DNA of 28,506 bases, taken from NCBI GenBank assembly GCA_934129945.1, contig CAKOXC010000011.1:1-28506 (forward strand). The letters are read 5' to 3'. The translations under genes were made by a program, and so were the position numbers. Positions 23,322 through 28,506 of the stretch are shown here, piece by piece. The DNA is from an uncultured Bacilli bacterium (lineage in GTDB: Bacteria > Bacillota_I > Bacilli_A > RF39 > UBA660). Numbering within the stretch: the first letter of the stretch is position 1; every line of letters starts with the position of its first letter. Below the pieces are notes generated by a model. The model saw nothing but the letters and a program-made list of their open reading frames with translations. It was not told the DNA's origin and ran no database searches.

Positions 23322-23407
23322 ACTACCACCTTTACTTCTATTGTTTTAAAACCCCCTGAATTTTAGTCCCTAAGTATGGTGGCAAGCATCTTCTTTTTGC
23401 TTCTCGA
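23322..23407 (-). promoter_or_regulatory. Structured leader of the hydrophobic-peptide mRNA
   Basis: The leader contains GAGAAGCAAAAAG then GATGCTTGCCAC, the same motif as in both small RNAs (GAGAGGCAAAAAG ... GATGCTTGCCAC in copy B). It also shares ATTCAGG-TTTTAA with them. Thus the RNA motif exists three times. The TTGCCACC part can pair with GGTGGTAG of the ribosome site downstream, which would hide it. AAGCA/TGCTT can form a competing 5-bp hairpin. Confidence 0.5.
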
Positions 23408-23413
23408 GACTGT

Positions 23414-23441
23414 ATTATATAGTAATTTTTTTATATTTCAA
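23414..23441 (-). promoter_or_regulatory. Promoter of the hydrophobic-peptide gene
   Basis: On the minus strand TTGAAA (23436-23441) and a perfect TATAAT (23414-23419) are 16 bp apart. The predicted start is near 23407, about 85 nt before the ATG. Confidence 0.7.
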
Positions 23442-23481
23442 GGCTTTCGACAAATAGTGACAAATGTTTTATCAAAACATT

Positions 23482-23504
23482 AAAAAAAGAACTTTAAAGT
23501 TCTA
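23482..23504 (-). terminator. Terminator of the M16 peptidase operon
   Basis: The 16-bp palindrome AGAACTTTAAAGTTCT (23489-23504) is followed on the minus strand by seven T and overlaps the stop codon. Confidence 0.75.
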
Positions 23505-24785
23505 ATTTTTATTAGCTTTTGGTTTCATTATACCAACTGCCATATTAGTTGTATCAATATTTTTTAGCTCTTCTAAGATTTCATCATAAGTTAATTCTTC
23601 ATATATTTCTTTAATATTATTTAAAATCTTATGATCATCACTATAAATTATATCATCTTGAATATTCATATTAACTTCTTCACAGTCGTCATATAAGAAT
23701 ACAAGACTTGCTATTGATGCTTTCTTCTTTCTATTAAAATCTTCTTCAGTAATTTCTAAATGATTTACTTTATCTTTAATTAATTTTATAACCTCTTCTG
23801 GATAGTTAGTACTTGCTCCTACTTTTATTAAAATATTATCATCAACTGCTGTTCTTGAATAATTTAACCCAGTAACTAATTTATTTTCCATTAATTCATT
23901 TCTAAATTCTGAAGTAGCCCCAAAATTACTTCTTAATATTAATGATAATGCTATATTATTTTTAGGAGAACTTTTAAGTTTATTCTTAGCAACTTTAATA
24001 CACACTGACACTAATGGAATTTGAACATTTCCTTCTATTTCTTCAAATTTCTTAACTACTTTAGTAGGTTCTTTAACTTTTTTTATTTCAGGATATTTAT
24101 ATTTATCAAATTTTTTCTTACTCATATTTTCTTTAATACAAGCCATTGTCTCATAAACATCAATATTACCTGTTACAATCATAAACATATTTTCTGGATG
24201 ATAGAAAGTATTATAAACAAGTTCTACATCTTCTAAGGTAATATTTTTTATATCTTCTAAATCCCCAACTATTTTATTTTTTCTTTTATCATTAATTAAT
24301 GTATTTTCTAGTTCTTTATAAAAACATACAGCCCCTGGATTATCAAGTCCTGCTCTTGCCTCTTCTGTAATTATTCCTTTTTCATTATTTATTAAATTTT
24401 TCTTAAAATAAGGTGTATAAACATAATCTAGTAAACAGTTTAAATTATCTTTTAAATTAGTGGCTCCTGAAACATGATAAGAAGTATACTCAAAAGTAGT
24501 AAAAGCATTAATATCGCTACCTAGTTTATCAAATAAATCATATGCTGTTCCACCTTTGATATTAAAATTAACATGTTCTAAAAAATGAGCTATTCCATTA
24601 GGTACTTTACGATAATTTTTTTCACCTTTAAGTTTAAACTCTGTATGTATAGAACCATAATTAACATTTAAAGATGCAAAAAAACTATTGATTTTTTCAT
24701 TACTCCATAAATAAACATCTAAACCGCAAGGTAATTTTTCATAATAAATTTCTTCTTTTAAGCCATTAATAATTATTTTTTCCAT
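23502..24785 (-). CDS. ymfH: M16-family zinc metallopeptidase, catalytic subunit (YmfH-like)
   Basis: The 427-residue protein has the inverted zinc motif HxxEH (HFLEH, residues 67-71) and the downstream Glu-rich EEAR helix that supplies the third ligand (about 145). The Arg/Tyr-bearing C-terminal half matches M16 domains. It belongs to the heterodimer type YmfF-YmfH (related to AlbE-AlbF). The start codon overlaps the stop of the upstream gene (TAATG), so the two are coupled. The substrate is not known; relatives process small peptides. A terminator ends the pair. Confidence 0.88.
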   Translation of the reverse strand: MEKIIINGLKEEIYYEKLPCGLDVYLWSNEKINSFFASLNVNYGSIHTEFKLKGEKNYRKVPNGIAHFLEHVNFNIKGGTAYDLFDKLGSDINAFTTFEYTSYHVSGATNLKDNLNCLLDYVYTPYFKKNLINNEKGIITEEARAGLDNPGAVCFYKELENTLINDKRKNKIVGDLEDIKNITLEDVELVYNTFYHPENMFMIVTGNIDVYETMACIKENMSKKKFDKYKYPEIKKVKEPTKVVKKFEEIEGNVQIPLVSVCIKVAKNKLKSSPKNNIALSLILRSNFGATSEFRNELMENKLVTGLNYSRTAVDDNILIKVGASTNYPEEVIKLIKDKVNHLEITEEDFNRKKKASIASLVFLYDDCEEVNMNIQDDIIYSDDHKILNNIKEIYEELTYDEILEELKNIDTTNMAVGIMKPKANKN

Positions 24786-26044
24786 TATTTATTATCCCCC
24801 TTACCTAGCAAATACACAAAATTTGGTGTGAATTTTTTACTTACATTTACAACATCTTCTAAAGTTATATCATTTATTTTATTTTCATAATCTTCTAAAA
24901 GAGGTATCTCACCTAAGTTATTAAAAATATAATTATCTAATATACTACCAATACTATCTTTCGATAATTTAAATGAAAATTGTAATGATTTTTTAGCTCT
25001 ATCAAATTCTTCTTCACTGATTTTTCCATTAACCATTTCTTTCATAGATTCTTTAATTAATTTTACAGTTTTATCATAATTGCTTTCATCAAATGAAACA
25101 TGAACAAATAATAAATTATCATATTTATAATAAATTGGTCTTACACCATAACACAGAGAATTTTTAACACGAAGGTTTTGATAAAGTTTAGAATTCATAC
25201 CGCCGCCAAATATTTCATTGAAAAATCTAACAGCTATTTTTTCAGTTTCATTTAAATCATCAATATTATATCCAACTACAAGATTAGCTTGTAAAAATTC
25301 ATCAGTTTCTTTAACAACTTTTACTTTTTTTCGCTTTTTATTTTTTATATATAATTCAAACTCATGATTTTTTACCATTTTAATATTGAATATCTCTTTA
25401 ATTTTACTTGCAACATCTTCCATATCCATATTACCAATTACATAGACATCACATATTGATTTATTAATTATTTCATTATATGCTTTATATAAACTTGAAG
25501 GAGTTATTTTTTCATAATCATCCTCTTCAATGTATATAGATGATAAAGAGTCTGGATCCATATTATAAAATGCTCTTTTTATTGCATATTTAGGACCACT
25601 TTCATGAACTCTTTTAGTTGCCGTAATTAATTTATTTTTAACAATATTAAATGATTTTAAATCAAATTCATCATTAGTAACATTCGGATTTAAAATCATA
25701 TCAAAATTAAATTTTATAATATCATCTAAATAATCTTTTTCTTTAACAAACTCAGGATTAATAAATTCAGTTCCTAAATTTAATTCATAAGAATTTCCTA
25801 AACGATGAACTGCAGCAAAAAAAGATGCGTTATAAAGTTCTTCACAACGAATAGATAATTCTCTCCTATTAGGGTAATTTTTAGAACTATCAACCATTAG
25901 AGATTTTAGCATACTCAAATTAGCTAGTATCTCAGGATTTTCTATATTATCTCTAAAAATAACATTAATAATACAACTTTTAAATTTATCAGTTTTTACT
26001 GTATAAATATTATATGTACTGCCCTCAAATTTTTTGTATTGCAT
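24785..26044 (-). CDS. ymfF: M16-family noncatalytic subunit (YmfF-like)
   Basis: The 419-residue protein has the M16 fold but lacks HxxEH: the matching region reads RRELSIRCEELYNA. The C-terminal half has the conserved FFNEIFGGGMNSKLYQNLR and RVKNSLCYGVRPIYY segments, which contribute substrate-binding Arg/Tyr in M16 dimers. Thus it is probably the inactive partner of the HFLEH-bearing subunit. The start is ATG 26042-26044; a GTG at 26053 is less likely. It overlaps the partner by one base. It is divergent from tmcAL. Confidence 0.87.
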   Translation of the reverse strand: MQYKKFEGSTYNIYTVKTDKFKSCIINVIFRDNIENPEILANLSMLKSLMVDSSKNYPNRRELSIRCEELYNASFFAAVHRLGNSYELNLGTEFINPEFVKEKDYLDDIIKFNFDMILNPNVTNDEFDLKSFNIVKNKLITATKRVHESGPKYAIKRAFYNMDPDSLSSIYIEEDDYEKITPSSLYKAYNEIINKSICDVYVIGNMDMEDVASKIKEIFNIKMVKNHEFELYIKNKKRKKVKVVKETDEFLQANLVVGYNIDDLNETEKIAVRFFNEIFGGGMNSKLYQNLRVKNSLCYGVRPIYYKYDNLLFVHVSFDESNYDKTVKLIKESMKEMVNGKISEEEFDRAKKSLQFSFKLSKDSIGSILDNYIFNNLGEIPLLEDYENKINDITLEDVVNVSKKFTPNFVYLLGKGDNK

Positions 26045-26125
26045 AAAGACCACTCTTTCTTCTTTTATTATATACTATTTTAATTTAATTATAAATCAAA
26101 AAAGAAACAATCTTTACATAAAAGT

Positions 26126-26154
26126 TTGTTATTTTAGTGTTTTTTTGGTAAACT
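26126..26154 (+). promoter_or_regulatory. Probable tmcAL promoter
   Basis: TTGTTA (26126-26131) and TAAACT (26149-26154) are 17 bp apart and 19 nt before the ATG. Confidence 0.5.
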
Positions 26155-26173
26155 ACAGGTGTTGGTGATGTAA

Positions 26174-27286
26174 ATGAAAATAGTTGGAATTATATGTGAG
26201 TACAATCCTTTTCACAATGGACATATTTATCATATTAACAAAATAAAAAAAATATATAAAGACTGCATCATTATTTTAGTTTTAAATGGTTATTTTTTAG
26301 AACGTGGAGAAATTAGTATTTTAGACAAAATCACTAAAACAAATATTGCCTTAAATAATGGTGTTGATGTGATTTTAGAGCTACCTTTTGTTTATGGTAG
26401 TCAAAGTGCTGATAAGTTTGCCAATGCTGCATTAAAAATTTTAAATAATTTTAAGGTTGATAAAGTTGTTTTTGGTAGCGAATGCAATAATCTTGATATT
26501 TTAAATAAAATTGTAGACACTCAATTATATGATAATAATTATAATCAAAAAGTAAAAGAATATTTAGATAAGGGTTTAAATTACCCTACTGCACTATCTA
26601 AAGCTTTAAATATTAATTTTGATTTTAATAACCCTAATGATTTACTTGGTATTTCTTATATAAAAGTAATAAAACAAAATAATTTTAATATTGAACCTAT
26701 TGCAATAAAAAGAACTAGTTCTTATCATGATTTAAAAAGTAATGAATCAATAATTAGCGCAAGTAATATTAGAAACAAATTGAAAAAAAATGAATCTATA
26801 AATAATTATCTTCCTCAAGAATCTTTCAATAATATTAATAATGTTAATTATGATAAATATTTTGAATTATTAAAATATAAAATAATAACTGAACATAATT
26901 TAGCTAGATATTTAACTGTTGATGAAGGAATTGAAAACAAATTAAAAAAAGTCATATTAGAAGTAAATAATATAGAAGATTTATTAAAAAAATTAAAAAC
27001 TAAAAGATATACTTATAATAAACTAAATAGAATGTTAGTTCATATATTAGTTGGATTATTAAAAGAAGATAATAATATTCCAATTGATTATATCCATGTT
27101 TTAGGATTTAATGATAAAGGAAAAAAATATTTAAATTCTATAAAAAAAGAACTGGTTATTCCAATTAAAGTAAATCGTAATTCTAAAATATTTGAATATG
27201 AATTAAAAGCTAGTTTAGTTTATGAAATTCTTACAACCAGTAATTCTTATGATTTTGAATTAAAAAACAAACCTATTTTAAAATAA
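26174..27286 (+). CDS. tmcAL: tRNA(Met) cytidine acetate ligase TmcAL (YlbM)
   Basis: The 370-residue protein starts MKIVGIICEYNPFHNGH, the nucleotidyltransferase HxGH-type motif (His14, His17). It continues with the VDVILELPFVYGSQSADKFA stretch and SASNIR, all typical of YlbM/TmcAL. The enzyme makes N4-acetylcytidine at the wobble position of elongator tRNA-Met, using acetate and ATP. Length is slightly under the usual 400 but all N-terminal motifs are present. It stands alone, with a GGTGAT site, convergent with the surface-type protein at 27301. Confidence 0.92.
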   Translation: MKIVGIICEYNPFHNGHIYHINKIKKIYKDCIIILVLNGYFLERGEISILDKITKTNIALNNGVDVILELPFVYGSQSADKFANAALKILNNFKVDKVVFGSECNNLDILNKIVDTQLYDNNYNQKVKEYLDKGLNYPTALSKALNINFDFNNPNDLLGISYIKVIKQNNFNIEPIAIKRTSSYHDLKSNESIISASNIRNKLKKNESINNYLPQESFNNINNVNYDKYFELLKYKIITEHNLARYLTVDEGIENKLKKVILEVNNIEDLLKKLKTKRYTYNKLNRMLVHILVGLLKEDNNIPIDYIHVLGFNDKGKKYLNSIKKELVIPIKVNRNSKIFEYELKASLVYEILTTSNSYDFELKNKPILK

Positions 27287-27296
27287 GGTTTGTTTT
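27264..27296. terminator. Bidirectional terminator after tmcAL
   Basis: AAAACAAACCT pairs with AGGTTTGTTTT around an A/T-rich loop. It serves tmcAL on plus and the surface-type gene on minus. Confidence 0.75.
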
Positions 27297-27300
27297 ATTA

Positions 27301-28506
27301 TTATGTTAGAACTAAACGGAATCCTACATAATTATAAAGACTGCCTGCTTCATGGCCGAAAGCAAATTGTCCTGCAAGTACCCCAAAATTGTAACGGCCA
27401 CCTCGATAAGTCCAAGGAGTAGAAACGTTCACAAAGTAGGAATAGTTAGCATACCAACCATTATGTGGTCTTGAATTATTATCAGAATCTTGATAATAAT
27501 AGAATAGCCCCATTTCTCCGGTTGCATCTCCAAGTATTCGCTTACTATAAGTTGTCATTTCACTTGTTTTATCATACTCATTATAATATTTAGAATTATA
27601 TGTTTTTAATGTTGTTGCATTAAATCCTGAACCTCCATAGGTTTCACTTCGAAGGGATGCCATGTATTCATGTGCTCCACCACTCATATCATATATTCCT
27701 GTGATATTTCCTGTTGTACTTGCTTTATATCCAGTGCTTGTATTATATGGTAGAGTTACACTTGCATCTGTTCCAGAATCTCCAGGATATTTACTTTCAT
27801 CAGCACTATCTGTTGCTGCATATCCTGTTATGTAACTAGAATTATTATTTATTCTAACCTCGGTATTTATTCCATATTTTGAATGTGATAGATATGCTAC
27901 TGCTCCCCATTCGGTATTCTTCATCATATGTGAGTCATTATCTCTTTTATAGTTATATGCTGTTTCAAACATTGTTTTTACATTTAAATTTCTTAATGAC
28001 GTTTGATTTGGTTTTACTGTTATATTTGTTGTACTTCCGGTTGTTTCGAATTTTGCTACCCATAGTCCATTTGTATCCATTGAGATAAATGCTGGACTAG
28101 TCATATAATCTCCAACCTTACAATTACCACTTGCTCCACTTGTCATTGGTGTTGTACATTCATTTTCATTATTATCACTTGTATTTGTTGTGCCAAATTT
28201 TATTTGAATTTCTTGAGCATTACTTGTCGTTGGTTTACTAGAAATATATCCATCAGTTGTACCTAGATTAAATATTTGATATGAATATTTTGGTATCCAT
28301 ACAAAGTATGATTCAATATTATCTTCTGGTATTATATCTCCATTATTATATGTTTTATTTTCATCTAATAGTATTACTGCATTTGCCCATTTTTTATCTT
28401 CATATTTATACCACTCTGCATTAGTATCAGCTTTGGTTACTGTTCCATCATCAGCTAGTGTAACCGGAACTAAATTATCACTTAACACTGGATCTGTTCC
28501 ATTAAG
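27301..28506 (-). CDS. Partial surface-type protein with C-type-lectin/FGE-like C-terminal domain
   Basis: The gene enters from the right edge: the frame is open to 28506, so the true start is outside and the GTG at 28488 is not a real start. Over 400 residues are seen. The first part reads NGTDPVLSDNLVPVTLADDG, then KKWANAVILLD and IESYFVWIPKY, a pattern I know from uncultured gut Firmicutes surface proteins. The C-terminal part (from about WGAVAYLSHSKYGI onward) matches the formylglycine-enzyme/C-type-lectin fold in outline: MSGGAHEY (where sulfatase-modifying relatives have N-WEW), GWY, PWTYRGGRYN and a final VGFRLVL. The catalytic Cys pair of true formylglycine enzymes is not seen. The RGG...AGxF...GFRxVL layout is that of variable domains in diversity-generating retroelements. 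Ligand-binding surface function is inference. Confidence 0.7.
   Translation of the reverse strand, partial: LNGTDPVLSDNLVPVTLADDGTVTKADTNAEWYKYEDKKWANAVILLDENKTYNNGDIIPEDNIESYFVWIPKYSYQIFNLGTTDGYISSKPTTSNAQEIQIKFGTTNTSDNNENECTTPMTSGASGNCKVGDYMTSPAFISMDTNGLWVAKFETTGSTTNITVKPNQTSLRNLNVKTMFETAYNYKRDNDSHMMKNTEWGAVAYLSHSKYGINTEVRINNNSSYITGYAATDSADESKYPGDSGTDASVTLPYNTSTGYKASTTGNITGIYDMSGGAHEYMASLRSETYGGSGFNATTLKTYNSKYYNEYDKTSEMTTYSKRILGDATGEMGLFYYYQDSDNNSRPHNGWYANYSYFVNVSTPWTYRGGRYNFGVLAGQFAFGHEAGSLYNYVGFRLVLT

Noticed and set aside
23345..23407. Known metabolite riboswitch before the hydrophobic peptide
   Set aside because: I compared it by memory with purine, glycine, lysine, preQ1, THF, ZTP and fluoride motifs and saw no conserved core; the similarity to the small RNAs explains it better.
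28486..28488. GTG start at the right edge for the surface-type protein
   Set aside because: The frame stays open to the window end and the residues before it (NGTDPV) continue the conserved pattern, so this is an internal codon.
1..28506. tRNA genes, rRNA, CRISPR arrays and complete insertion sequences
   Set aside because: I looked for T-loop-like TTC motifs with acceptor pairing, evenly spaced short repeats, and DDE/serine/tyrosine recombinase genes and saw none.

Overview
The window is a very AT-rich stretch from a low-GC Gram-positive bacterium. Its genes have Bacillus-type relatives and partly Bacillus-type order: ffh, era, dgkA, ybeY, yqfC/yqfD, miaA, mutL, yqeG/yqeH, ezrA, rpsD and ylbM (tmcAL). 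Four genes are sporulation-related: a complete pro-sigma-K, YqfC, YqfD and a CotD-like coat protein. I infer an uncultured gut-type Bacilli/Erysipelotrichia-related organism that forms spores or descends from spore formers. The sequence alone does not name the species.

Layout: 1-930 holds the start of a secreted TasA-like protein (minus strand), a small-RNA-like repeat (copy A) and a CYTH-domain gene. 928-5514 (minus) holds an acidic bitopic membrane protein, an MgtA-type P-type ATPase, a mazEF toxin-antitoxin cassette and a CotD-like coat gene. 5582-9387 (minus) holds an unknown gene coupled to ffh, then a large secreted repeat protein with a TasA-like N terminus. 9458-13301 (minus) is a tight operon, yqfC-yqfD-vanZ-ybeY-dgkA-era-yqzL, with a PD-(D/E)XK Rpn-type nuclease gene upstream. 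14284-18948 (minus) is a second tight operon: a small membrane-anchored protein, yqeG, yqeH, mutL and miaA. 19057-22072 holds sigK (plus), convergent with ezrA, and two small unknown genes. 22212-23038 is rpsD with its own promoter and a pseudoknotted S4-type leader. 23070-23441 is a compact module: small RNA copy B (plus) converges on an unannotated 35-residue hydrophobic peptide gene (minus). 23502-26044 is a two-gene M16 peptidase pair, followed by tmcAL (plus) and, at the right edge, the C-terminal part of a large surface-type protein.

The housekeeping genes cover protein targeting (Ffh), ribosome maturation (Era, YbeY, YqeH), tRNA modification (MiaA, TmcAL), mismatch repair (MutL), lipid recycling (DgkA) and division control (EzrA).

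The most novel-looking parts are two. The first is the 23.1-23.4 kb module: two near-identical promoter-hairpin-terminator RNA genes about 22.8 kb apart, one of them paired with a hydrophobic micro-ORF whose mRNA leader carries the same RNA motif. It resembles a type I toxin-antitoxin system. The second is the C-terminal domain of the protein at 27301-28506. It looks like the C-type-lectin/formylglycine-enzyme fold targeted by diversity-generating retroelements, and its G+C rises locally. No reverse transcriptase or template repeat lies in the window, so that idea is untested.
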